Assembly (NCBI GenBank): GCA_024404215.1
Contig: JAKSQI010000094.1
Location: forward strand, 1-6,309
Direction of reading: 5' to 3'
DNA length: 6,309 nt
Source: Oscillospiraceae bacterium
GTDB taxonomy: Bacteria; Bacillota; Clostridia; Oscillospirales; Oscillospiraceae
In this document: positions 1-5,937 of the stretch, piece by piece
Layout of the letters: the number at the start of each line of letters is the position of its first letter
Position numbering within the stretch: position 1 is the stretch's first letter
Position numbers and translations under genes: made by a program
The notes under the pieces: generated by a model
What the model saw: the letters and a program-made list of their open reading frames with translations, nothing else
Databases searched by the model: none
Told to the model about the DNA's origin: nothing

Positions 1-86
1 TGTTTTTTCGGTTTCCCCCATTATAAGAAAGCATGCAGCGATAGTGCGGCATATAGAAAATTACATGGAAAAACAGGAGGTTTACT

Positions 87-1106
87 ATGAAAAAGTGGAT
101 GGCCCTTTTGTTAGCAATGCTGCTGTTATTCGGCCTTACGGCCTGTGGCAGTAAGACGGAGGAAGAAAGAACGGAATATACCATTGCCATGGTGTGCTCC
201 TCTTCCATTAACGATGGCGGCTGGGGTGAAAGCTGCTATCACAGCATGGTGGAGGCGGCTGACAGCCTGGGCTGGAAGACCGATTATAAGGATTCTGTTC
301 CGGACAGCGAGAGCTACGATGCCATTAAGGATTTTTGCCTTCAGGGCGTGACTATGATTTATGCTACAGGCGAGCAGTATAATGATGTTGTCCTTCAATT
401 GGCTGAAGAGTATCCGGACGTGGCCTTTGCTCTGCTGAACGGTTTTGCTCGCACCTCCATGTTGGCGACAAACTGCAACGTGGTAGCAGTAATGCCTTCT
501 CCGGAGCAGATTGGCCGTATGGCCGGCACCTTGGCTGCCCTGCAAACCAAGACCGGTGTGCTTGCCTTTATCGGCGGTGCTGAGCTGGAATCCTCTCGCG
601 TGAAGTACAAGGCCTTTTGCGATGCCGCCGGCTTTGTTGCCGCTGAAGAGGGCAAAACCGTTACCGTTCTGGATTCCGTATATGCCGGTAGCTTTGACGA
701 TGCAGGCAAGGGCGAAAGCTTGGCCTCTGCCATGATGGAACAGGGGGCCGATGTATTCTTCGGAGATGCTTCTGCGGTTGACAGCGGCACCCGTACGGCC
801 ATTGATTCCCACAATGAAGCCGCCGGCAAGGTGGAGGTATTTGATATCGGTCAGCCTGCGGACCTTTTGGGCCAAAACGAATGTGTCATCGGCTCTGTGG
901 TAACGGATAATACAGCCATGTTGAAAAATGTGATGCGATCCTTTGAACTTGGCGCTTTTGGAGGAAGCACCCAGTATGGTAGTATTCAAAATGCCGTTTT
1001 GAACTACGGCGGCTGGTCTGATTTGGTAAGTGAGGATAATCAGGCAAAGCTGGCAGATTACTACCAGCAAATGCTGAACATGACCTTTATGAACGAAGAC
1101 TATTAA
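87..1106 (+). CDS. BMP/PnrA-family substrate-binding lipoprotein
   Basis: This is a 339-residue secreted lipoprotein of the basic membrane protein (BMP, PnrA-like, Med) family. These are periplasmic-binding-protein folds that sit on the outer face of the membrane and usually deliver nucleosides or related compounds to an ABC importer. It has a short basic N-terminus, a hydrophobic stretch and a lipobox, LTAC, with Cys20 as the lipidation site. Mature-domain family marks are IAMVCSSSINDGGWGES (33-49), the segment YPDVAFALLNG (109-119), FIGGAE (161-166) and SFDDAGKGESLASAMMEQGA (202-221), which matches the family's GS-x-x-D-x-x-KG...GAD block. Length is normal for the family. The start is fixed by AGGAGG at 75-80, six bases before ATG. 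No permease or ATPase gene follows: a strong hairpin ends the transcript, so it is either the last gene of an operon starting left of the window or an orphan. The ligand cannot be read from sequence. Family assignment is secure; nucleoside binding is inferred. Confidence 0.9.
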   Translation: MKKWMALLLAMLLLFGLTACGSKTEEERTEYTIAMVCSSSINDGGWGESCYHSMVEAADSLGWKTDYKDSVPDSESYDAIKDFCLQGVTMIYATGEQYNDVVLQLAEEYPDVAFALLNGFARTSMLATNCNVVAVMPSPEQIGRMAGTLAALQTKTGVLAFIGGAELESSRVKYKAFCDAAGFVAAEEGKTVTVLDSVYAGSFDDAGKGESLASAMMEQGADVFFGDASAVDSGTRTAIDSHNEAAGKVEVFDIGQPADLLGQNECVIGSVVTDNTAMLKNVMRSFELGAFGGSTQYGSIQNAVLNYGGWSDLVSEDNQAKLADYYQQMLNMTFMNEDY

Positions 1107-1157
1107 AGCCAATCCACAAACCGATAGCGCATCCCCGGAAATTCTTTTTACCAAACA

Positions 1158-1189
1158 AAGAAGGCACCGCCTGTTGGCGGTGCCTTCTT
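1158..1189. terminator. Bidirectional terminator between convergent genes
   Basis: A perfect 14-bp inverted repeat (AAGAAGGCACCGCC and its complement) encloses a TGTT loop. It lies 51 bases after the BMP lipoprotein stop and 15 bases after the GRE stop. Read on the minus strand the stem is followed by the T-rich run TGTTTGGTAAAAAG; on the plus strand the stem itself ends in CTTCTT without a long T-run. It should therefore end the GRE transcript well and the lipoprotein transcript at least partly. Confidence 0.88.
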
Positions 1190-1204
1190 GGCTATATCAG
1201 TGGA

Positions 1205-3652
1205 TTAGAAGCTGTGCTCGGCACGGGCGATAACGTCGTTCTGCATTTCCAGAGTCATGTCAACAAAGTAAGCAGAATAGCCGGCGATACGAACAACCAG
1301 GTTGTGGTATTCATCGGGCTTGGCCTGAGCTTCACGCATGGTGGCGGAGTCAACAACGTTGTACTGGCATTCCATGCCGCCCTGCTCAAAGTAGGCCTGA
1401 GTCAGGTTCTTCAGCTTTTCGTTGCCGGCCTCACCACGGAGGGCGGTGGGATGAATCTTCAGGTTAACAGCCAGACCATCCATGTAACGGGAGTGGTCAA
1501 AGCATACTGAGGAGGCGAATACGCCGGTAGGACCGGTGACATCGCGGCCCTGTACGGGGCTGCAGGCGTCGGCAATGGGGGTGTAGGCTTTACGGCCATC
1601 GGGGGTAGCCCAGGTCATTTCACCCTGCTGAACGTGGTCAGCAGCACCAAACATGCCGCACTTGTAAACCTTGCAGCGGGCGGTGGAGTAGGCGCGGCTG
1701 GTGTTGTAGTAGAAGTCCATCAGATAGGTCATCTGCGCATCGGGATAGGGATCAGCGTTGCCGTAATGGGGGGCTTCGTTGATAATCTGCGGACGGAGGG
1801 GCTCATAGCGGTCCCAGTCGGCCAGAACGGCATCCAGATAGGTCTTGGCGTCTACCAGCTTCTGGTCAAAAATCATGTACTTCAGAGCAGTCAGGGAGTC
1901 GGCAACGGTGGCCAGACCGGTAGCTACGCCGCCGTAAGAGTTGTAGCGGGCGCCGCCGGCAGAAACGTCCTTACCCTTTTCCATGCAGCCTGTGGTGGAA
2001 ATGGACAGGTTGGGGAAGGGGAAGAGGCGGGGCTGCTCGTGGCAGGAATAGTTGTTAACGGTAGCGGACCAGTCAAGAATCCACTTACCCAGCTTTTCAA
2101 AGGCGGCCTTCAGCTCGTCAAAGGACTTCATCTCATGCAGGTAGCCGGAGCAATACTCGGCGGGTGCCTGCTGGCCGTTCATGGGGTTGATGCCGTTGTT
2201 GATGGCCATGTCCAGAACGATGGGCCAGTACATGCCGTTGTGACCCATGGACATGCCGTTGGGGGCGGGGTAGTCGGTACCGGAGCCAACAATTTCCTGG
2301 CAGCCGATGATGGAGAAGTCACGGGCATCCTCCAGAGAGAAGCCCAGCTCACGCATAACGCCGGGGATAATAACCTCTTCATTCTGGAACAGGGGCAGAC
2401 CGCCGATGCGCTTGGTGGTTTCCAGAGCGCATTCCCACATTTCAGCAGGGGTGTTCTTGCTGACACGGAGGGAGATGGTGGGGTCATGCAGCTTCAGACG
2501 GGTGATGGTTTCCAAAACCATGAAGGAAACGGGGTTGGTGGCATCCTCGCCGGTGATGGGATCACAGCCGCCGATGGTGGTGTGCTGGTAGGTGTTGCCA
2601 ACGCCGGTGGTCTGGGCGCGCTTGCCCATGCCGCCGCCGTAGAAGAGGTTCAGCTTCAGGAAGAAGGCGTCAACCAGCTCCTGTGCATATTCCAAGGTAA
2701 TGGTACCCTCTTCCAGATCCTTTTTCAGGAAGGGCCAGGTGTACATGTCAAAACGGCCCATGGAGGTTACACCGGGGTCGTTGTCAACCTTCAGGAATAC
2801 ATTGTAAATCATGGTCTGCTGGCAGGCTTCCCAGAAGGTGCGGGCAGGCTCGGTAGCAATCCAATCCAGACCCTCGGCCATTTTCAGCAGTTCGGCCTTT
2901 CTTTCGGGGGTAGCGGCAACCTCAGCCTTTTCACGGGCCAGGGCAGCATAACGGCGGGTCAGGGTGATGGCACCATCGCAGGCCAGCGTGGCGGCCTTGT
3001 AGAACAGGTACTTATCCATGTCGTCACCCTGGATGTTACCCTTGCGGGCATCCATCCAATCCTGTGCCTGCTTGCGGATTTTTCCGTAGCCGTCACGGAT
3101 GATGTTCTGGAAGCCGGGGGTCAGGTGACCGGGGTTCAGCAGCAGGCCCCAGAAGTCTTCACGGCCAAAGGTGGTGGCCAGCAGCTTGGTTACTTCCTCA
3201 GCACCGTCGGGCATCCAGTCGGGGCCGGGGCCTTCGTGCTTGGAGAACATCTTCTTGGCAACGGCGCGCAGCTCCTTCAGGTCATCGGGATGAACAGCCA
3301 TCTTCTGCTTGGCATAGTAGGGGTCATCCAGGGGAGCATGATGGAAGCCATCCTCCTCAATGGGCCAGGTGTTTTCAATGTCACAGCCCAGCCAGAACAT
3401 GCCGTTGGCTGCGCCCCAGTACTTGCCGCCCATGTCACCAACAAAGTATTCATCCTCACCAATGTTGATGGGCATGTTGGAAATAACATGAAGGGAAATG
3501 GCAGCCTTCTGTACTACAGGGGGATAGTTGCGATAAAGCTCGCTTCCTTCGTAATGGAGGCGGGCAACTTCGCTGTCGGCAATCATCAGTCGGTCACGGA
3601 CCTTATCACGCATTTTGGCGATACGGTCGGAAATCGGTCTGTATTCGTACAT
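1205..3652 (-). CDS. Glycyl radical enzyme, PFL-like family, substrate unknown
   Basis: This 815-residue cytoplasmic glycyl radical enzyme has the length usual for the dehydratase/lyase/decarboxylase branch. The N-terminal PFL domain includes NPGHLTPGF (173-181), the region SMGRFDMYTWPFLKKDLEEG (297-316) and the active-site segment SIIGCQEIVGSG (447-458). Cys451 is the expected thiyl radical residue and Glu453 the GCxE acid. The C-terminal glycine-radical domain ends in VVRIAGYSAYFVDM (786-799), where Gly791 stores the radical, followed by QNDVIARAEH. Counting ungapped from the cysteine, Asn465 stands where glycerol dehydratase and choline lyase have an Asp, and Gln452 replaces the usual Val, so neither of those functions is supported. 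Aryl-acetate decarboxylase or another eliminase is possible. The start is set by GAGGAG (3659-3664), six bases upstream of ATG. No radical SAM activase is present beside it, so activation must come from elsewhere. A PAS protein lies upstream and a convergent BMP lipoprotein downstream. Enzyme class is certain; substrate is not assignable by eye. Confidence 0.95.
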   Translation of the reverse strand: MYEYRPISDRIAKMRDKVRDRLMIADSEVARLHYEGSELYRNYPPVVQKAAISLHVISNMPINIGEDEYFVGDMGGKYWGAANGMFWLGCDIENTWPIEEDGFHHAPLDDPYYAKQKMAVHPDDLKELRAVAKKMFSKHEGPGPDWMPDGAEEVTKLLATTFGREDFWGLLLNPGHLTPGFQNIIRDGYGKIRKQAQDWMDARKGNIQGDDMDKYLFYKAATLACDGAITLTRRYAALAREKAEVAATPERKAELLKMAEGLDWIATEPARTFWEACQQTMIYNVFLKVDNDPGVTSMGRFDMYTWPFLKKDLEEGTITLEYAQELVDAFFLKLNLFYGGGMGKRAQTTGVGNTYQHTTIGGCDPITGEDATNPVSFMVLETITRLKLHDPTISLRVSKNTPAEMWECALETTKRIGGLPLFQNEEVIIPGVMRELGFSLEDARDFSIIGCQEIVGSGTDYPAPNGMSMGHNGMYWPIVLDMAINNGINPMNGQQAPAEYCSGYLHEMKSFDELKAAFEKLGKWILDWSATVNNYSCHEQPRLFPFPNLSISTTGCMEKGKDVSAGGARYNSYGGVATGLATVADSLTALKYMIFDQKLVDAKTYLDAVLADWDRYEPLRPQIINEAPHYGNADPYPDAQMTYLMDFYYNTSRAYSTARCKVYKCGMFGAADHVQQGEMTWATPDGRKAYTPIADACSPVQGRDVTGPTGVFASSVCFDHSRYMDGLAVNLKIHPTALRGEAGNEKLKNLTQAYFEQGGMECQYNVVDSATMREAQAKPDEYHNLVVRIAGYSAYFVDMTLEMQNDVIARAEHSF

Positions 3653-3662
3653 GTGAATCTCC

Positions 3663-3764
3663 TCACTTTACATAGTTTGATAGCCTAATTATAAACCTAC
3701 TGCAGGGAATATACAAATGCAATTTTGGTATAAAACCAGTATCCCGGGGCTTTTTATTCGCCAT
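3663..3764 (-). CDS. Possible 33-residue leader ORF before the GRE gene
   Basis: A short frame opens with ATG (3762-3764) six bases after AGGAAGG (3771-3777). It ends in TGA (3663-3665), which overlaps the GAGGAG ribosome site of the GRE gene by two bases. The predicted peptide is basic, begins MANKKPRDTG and ends RLSNYVK; it matches nothing I know. The layout resembles a translationally coupled leader. However, the strong -10 box at 3688-3693 lies inside it, so transcripts from that promoter would lack its start codon. It would be translated only on read-through from the PAS gene. It may be chance. Confidence 0.2.
   Translation of the reverse strand: MANKKPRDTGFIPKLHLYIPCSRFIIRLSNYVK
3688..3716 (-). 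promoter_or_regulatory. Probable promoter of the GRE gene
   Basis: On the minus strand TTGTAT (3711-3716) is followed after exactly 17 bases by a perfect -10 box TATAAT (3688-3693). The predicted transcript would start near 3681 and have a leader of about 30 bases containing the GAGGAG site. The -35 matches the sigma-A consensus only in its TTG, so expression may depend on an activator. No clear Fnr, Crp or Rex palindrome was seen around it. Confidence 0.6.
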
Positions 3765-3872
3765 TCGCAGCCTTCCTGTCCCTTTCTGCTCGCTTGCTGC
3801 CCCCATATAGCTTTGGTCGCGCCTCCGGTAAGAGGCGGCGGCGAACAGCACATCAATAAAGAAGGGATTGAA

Positions 3873-3899
3873 GTAAAAGCAGAAGGCCCGGAAGCCTGC
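3873..3899 (-). terminator. Probable terminator of the PAS-protein gene
   Basis: On the minus strand, about 20 bases after the PAS gene stop, the sequence at 3879-3899 can fold with outer arms GCAG/CTGC and an inner AGGC/GCCT pairing around TTCCGG. It is followed by TTTTACTTC. The stem is imperfect, so leaky termination with some read-through into the GRE gene is possible. Confidence 0.45.
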
Positions 3900-3918
3900 G
3901 TGGAAGCGAATTGTAAAA

Positions 3919-4350
3919 TCAGTCAGAGCCCTTGTTCTCACGGTTGCTGAAATGCTCTCTGGCAAAGCCCATGCTCTGTACACACTCCAGGGTGCCGAGG
4001 TATTCGCCGGCGTCATTGCGCACTGCCAGATAACGAACCAGAACAGGCTCGCCCTTCTTCTCAATCCAGTACTCAACGCAGTCCTTTTCGCCGGACCGCA
4101 GGGCTTCAATCACCCGGCGCACAGCGGGTACGGATTTGGCAGAGTGGCAGGCGTAAACATCGCCGTCAAGGGCAGCCAGGGAACGAGGAAAGCTGCCATT
4201 CCCGCGGCTGAAATAACGGTTGTGGTCCGTCTCATCCACAAAGGTCATCTCCATGGGCACTGTCTGCAGCAGGGCTTCCAGATGCTGCAGAGACATATGG
4301 CCGCTGGGCAGTTGAATTTCAGGTTCGGTATTCTTAGCTTCGTTTATCAT
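3919..4350 (-). CDS. Stand-alone PAS-domain protein (DUF438-associated PAS type)
   Basis: This 143-residue soluble protein is essentially one PAS domain of the kind found at the C-terminus of DUF438/hemerythrin-like regulators. Recognisable blocks are LPSGHMSLQHLEALLQTVP (14-32), MTFVDETDHNRYFS (35-48), SFPRSLAALDG (53-63), ACHSAKSV (67-74), SGEKDCVEYWI (86-96) and VRYLAVRNDAGEYLGTLECV (105-124). The Cys68-His69 pair in the CHxxKSV block is conserved in this PAS type and could be a ligand or redox site; that is inference. No DNA-binding, kinase or hemerythrin part is present, so it would have to act through a partner. The start chosen is ATG at 4348-4350, preceded after eight bases by GAAGGAG. 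A longer frame reaching a TTG at 4432-4434 has no ribosome site and no family similarity. It lies upstream of the GRE in the same direction, 266 bases away, behind a probable terminator. Family fairly sure, role unknown. Confidence 0.8.
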   Translation of the reverse strand: MINEAKNTEPEIQLPSGHMSLQHLEALLQTVPMEMTFVDETDHNRYFSRGNGSFPRSLAALDGDVYACHSAKSVPAVRRVIEALRSGEKDCVEYWIEKKGEPVLVRYLAVRNDAGEYLGTLECVQSMGFAREHFSNRENKGSD

Positions 4351-4358
4351 GTCGTGTT

Positions 4359-4365
4359 CTCCTTC
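4359..4365 (-). promoter_or_regulatory. Ribosome binding site fixing the PAS-protein start
   Basis: Minus-strand GAAGGAG lies eight bases before the ATG at 4348-4350. It is the only good Shine-Dalgarno match near any in-frame start, and the PAS homology begins shortly after this ATG. Confidence 0.75.
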
Positions 4366-4438
4366 TGCCTGTTTTCGGCTCTCCTCTCTTATCTCGGCCA
4401 AGTATGAAAAATGGGCCATTCTATGGCTTTTCAAAGGG

Positions 4439-4507
4439 ATTCCATAAAACTTCCAATAGAATTCTACAAAACTTCATATAAAAAATCAACAATTCCATAA
4501 AACTTCC
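4439..4507. repeat. Three phased 16-bp direct repeats (candidate operator array)
   Basis: The motif ATTCCATAAAACTTCC occurs identically at 4439-4454 and 4492-4507. A variant matching 13 of 16 bases, ATTCTACAAAACTTCA, lies at 4461-4476. Start-to-start distances are 22 and 31 bases, close to two and three turns of DNA, so bound proteins would lie on the same face. All three overlap or flank the PAS-gene promoter. On the minus strand the core reads GGAAGTTTTATGGAAT. Direct repeats spaced 21-22 bases are typical of LytTR-type regulators, but the core fits that consensus only in part. The binding protein is not identifiable here. Confidence 0.7.
4461..4489 (-). promoter_or_regulatory. Probable promoter of the PAS-protein gene
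   Basis: On the minus strand TTGATT (4484-4489, four of six consensus bases) is followed after exactly 17 bases by TAGAAT (4461-4466, five of six). Transcription would start near 4454, giving a leader of about 100 bases. A 16-bp repeat copy covers the -10 box, another begins three bases upstream of the -35, and a third covers the start region, so regulation by a repeat-binding protein is likely. Confidence 0.65.
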
Positions 4508-4582
4508 TGTTCATTTCTTGCCCGAAATGGTATATAAGAAATACACACAGATTGGCGTAGGCAAGCTAATTCCCTGTTTTGG

Positions 4583-4781
4583 ATGAGGAATGCAATATAT
4601 CAGAAAGCGAAAGGTGGGACCGATGCACTAAGTGAAGGAAAAGCTGATCCTGCAATTATCCTTTTAGAAGAGGATTAATTGGAATTATGGCTGTCTGGAA
4701 TATGAACTGCAATCAGGGAACAATATCACCTATTATGACGTCAAACGAAGTATGACAGATCTGGATAGGAGGAGTTTATGA
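4583..4781 (+). pseudogene. Possible interrupted reading frame before the lipoprotein gene
   Basis: Two neighbouring open frames read like one broken gene. One opens at or before ATG 4583 (MRNAIYQKAKGG...) and ends with LLEED and a TAA at 4676-4678. A second, in another frame, is open from 4668 (KRINWNYGCLEYELQSG...) and ends in TGA at 4779-4781, overlapping the ATG of the lipoprotein gene. A one-base shift near 4668-4675 would join them. The second part contains the lipoprotein's ribosome site. I recognise no family, and no Shine-Dalgarno precedes ATG 4583, so both could be chance open frames. The rest of the 4508-4777 gap shows no other convincing gene. Confidence 0.25.
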
Positions 4782-5449
4782 TGAAAAAAGTAATAACGAT
4801 ATTTATTATTTCCATTCTTGTTTTTAGCTTGACTGGCTGCGCTGCTTTTGCCTCAATTCCAGGTCTCAACGAATCAGTTGTTCCTGCTGAAGCTGATTAT
4901 TCAACCAACCTAACAGATGGTACAATCAATCACGAGGTCACTTCAGCGCCAAATAAAGATGATAATGGAGTTATCGAAGAAGCACCCCCTGCTGACGAAT
5001 TTGCCAGTGCTGAGGAAGCTGTGAAAAAAATAAAAGCAATTCGAGAAGCTGGCCCAGGGGGTATGGCACATCCAAATGATTTCAAATTATATGAAAAAGA
5101 CCATATGTATCTATTAAATATTGGAAGCCCACTACCGGGATTTAAGCAAACGGCTATTATTTTTTCGCTAAGCGGAACCTGTATCCGATACGAAAACGAC
5201 AAGAATGATCTCGCTTTGTTTTTCTGGTTTCAAGGCGATGAAAAGGAAGAAATGGTTGAGGAGCGCATCAACCGCTATTCACTTGAGCAATATAAGGATA
5301 CTAAGTATTATTTCGGGGAGCTATTTGGTGATGTTGATATCCATTGGTGGGAGAACGGTGATGAGTTCAGCTTTTCGTATCCTGCCGATACCGGGGTCAT
5401 GCCTGAAGATGTTATCGAGTACCTTGAAGTTGTGAGGTATGATTTTTAA
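4778..5449 (+). CDS. Unrecognised lipoprotein
   Basis: This 223-residue protein is exported and lipid-anchored: MMKKVITIFI begins a basic-plus-hydrophobic signal peptide that ends in the lipobox LTGC, with Cys21 as the anchor. Residues 22-80 are a Pro/Asp/Glu-rich, probably flexible linker. Residues 78-90 (ASAEEAVKKIKAI) look helical. The folded part (about 100-223) has alternating aromatic and charged segments such as LYEKDHMYLLNIG, LALFFWFQGDE and VDIHWWENGDEFSFSYP, consistent with a small beta-rich domain. I do not recognise the family and assign no function. AGGAGG at 4767-4772 precedes ATG 4778 by five bases; the adjacent ATG 4781 (eight bases) is an equally good start and removes only one Met. 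It is visibly more AT-rich than the GRE and BMP genes, which may mean a different origin. It ends 152 bases before a strong hairpin terminator. A real gene, role unknown. Confidence 0.8.
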   Translation: MMKKVITIFIISILVFSLTGCAAFASIPGLNESVVPAEADYSTNLTDGTINHEVTSAPNKDDNGVIEEAPPADEFASAEEAVKKIKAIREAGPGGMAHPNDFKLYEKDHMYLLNIGSPLPGFKQTAIIFSLSGTCIRYENDKNDLALFFWFQGDEKEEMVEERINRYSLEQYKDTKYYFGELFGDVDIHWWENGDEFSFSYPADTGVMPEDVIEYLEVVRYDF

Positions 5450-5601
5450 TAAAAATAGTGGTTAGAGAAATTTTGACCCTTGTTGGTGAACATTCCATCG
5501 GGAAATGGATATTTTCCTTATAGTTCGGGCGGTCATTTCCTGGTAATACGAGCGCCAATTGCCAGAGCGAATAAAAGAACCGCTGGTCCCGGCACAAACA
5601 A

Positions 5602-5637
5602 AAAAGCACTCAAAACCTTCAGGTTTTGAGTGCTTTT
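5602..5637. terminator. Bidirectional terminator, native to the tRNA-Thr fragment
   Basis: A perfect 16-bp stem (AAAAGCACTCAAAACC at 5602-5617 and its complement at 5622-5637) encloses the loop TTCA. On the minus strand it directly follows the tRNA 3' CCA end and runs into TTTTTTGTTTG, the classic layout of a tRNA terminator. On the plus strand the arm ends in TTTT, so it can also stop the lipoprotein transcript. Confidence 0.88.
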
Positions 5638-5681
5638 GGAGCTGCTAGGCAGATTCGAACTGCCGACCTCATCCTTACCAA
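5637..5681 (-). tRNA. 3' half of tRNA-Thr(GGU), 5' half missing
   Basis: Read on the minus strand this holds, in order: anticodon loop TTGGTAA (anticodon GGT at 5677-5679), the 3' anticodon arm GGATG, variable loop AGGTC, T-arm GGCAG-TTCGAAT-CTGCC with a perfect stem, acceptor strand TAGCAGC, discriminator T and CCA. Upstream of the loop the expected CATCC arm is replaced by TTGAA, and no D-arm or 5' acceptor strand (GCTGCTA) follows to the right. The gene is thus cut exactly at the anticodon loop and cannot give a tRNA. Confidence 0.88.
5637..5681. other. Putative attachment site (att) of an integrative element
   Basis: A duplicated tRNA 3' half that starts in the anticodon loop is the usual trace of tyrosine-recombinase integration. 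The intact tRNA is rebuilt at one end of the element and a 3' fragment is left at the other. Because the native terminator adjoins the fragment on the left, the left side (below 5637) should be the original chromosome and the right side (above 5681) the element. No integrase gene is visible in the window. Confidence 0.7.
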
Positions 5682-5817
5682 TTCAAAAAGCATGTTTTTG
5701 GGGAGTCCTCACTCATCCTGATTTGTCCGTTTTGGATAGAAAAGTTATAAAAAGTGGCATATTTGGCGATTTTCAGAACTCAATTCATCCCTGTTTATCC
5801 CTCTTAATTTGCCAATT

Positions 5818-5839
5818 GTTCCCAAAATGTTCCCAAAAT
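5818..5839. repeat. Tandem GTTCCCAAAAT repeats near the att site
   Basis: Two exact 11-bp copies (5818-5828 and 5829-5839) stand head to tail, and a shorter match, TTGTTCCCA, recurs at 5859-5867. They lie 137 bases from the tRNA fragment on the side expected to be element DNA. This is the position and form of arm-type sites bound by the N-terminal domain of tyrosine integrases; the role is inferred. Confidence 0.6.
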
Positions 5840-5894
5840 GCACTTGGCCTCGCAAAATTTGTTCCCACGGACTGATGTGTTCGGGTACGAATCT

Positions 5895-5937
5895 AAGCTG
5901 GAAATGATACTTCAGCAGTATCACTTCCGGCTTTTTT
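5895..5937 (+). terminator. Strong intrinsic terminator with no visible gene
   Basis: A 16-bp stem starting AAGCTGGAAATGATAC with one G-U pair and one mismatch encloses the 7-base loop TTCAGCA and is followed by TTTTTT. It points rightward, yet no plus-strand gene ends shortly before it. It may insulate the element end from transcription entering from the att side, or be left from a lost gene. Confidence 0.75.

Noticed and set aside
126..1154. Long minus-strand open frame opposite the BMP lipoprotein
   Set aside because: Low-complexity shadow without ribosome site or domains; the plus-strand gene has signal peptide, lipobox and family motifs.
1634..3688. Very long plus-strand open frame opposite the GRE gene
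   Set aside because: It is a codon-bias shadow of the GRE: Gly/Val/Ala-rich with no family motifs, while the minus strand encodes a complete enzyme.
3820..3837. Inverted repeat CGCCTC/GAGGCG downstream of the PAS gene
   Set aside because: Only six base pairs and no T-run on either strand; weaker than the hairpin at 3879-3899.
4351..4434. Longer N-terminus for the PAS protein from a TTG at 4432-4434
   Set aside because: The extra 28 residues have no ribosome site or family similarity, whereas ATG 4348-4350 has an optimal GAAGGAG.
4439..4507. Three repeats considered as a CRISPR array
   Set aside because: Repeats are only 16 bases, spacers are 6 and 15 bases, no palindrome and no cas genes; the position over a promoter fits operators.
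5541..5600. Minus-strand peptide VPGPAVLLFALAIGARITRK resembling a PEP-CTERM sorting tail
   Set aside because: There is no start codon with ribosome site or upstream coding sequence; the frame runs through the terminator and tRNA fragment, and exosortase systems are not expected in this type of organism.
5630..5875. Plus-strand frame starting MLLELLGRFELPTSS
   Set aside because: Its first part is the antisense translation of the tRNA-Thr fragment, a well-known annotation artefact; the rest runs over the repeat region.
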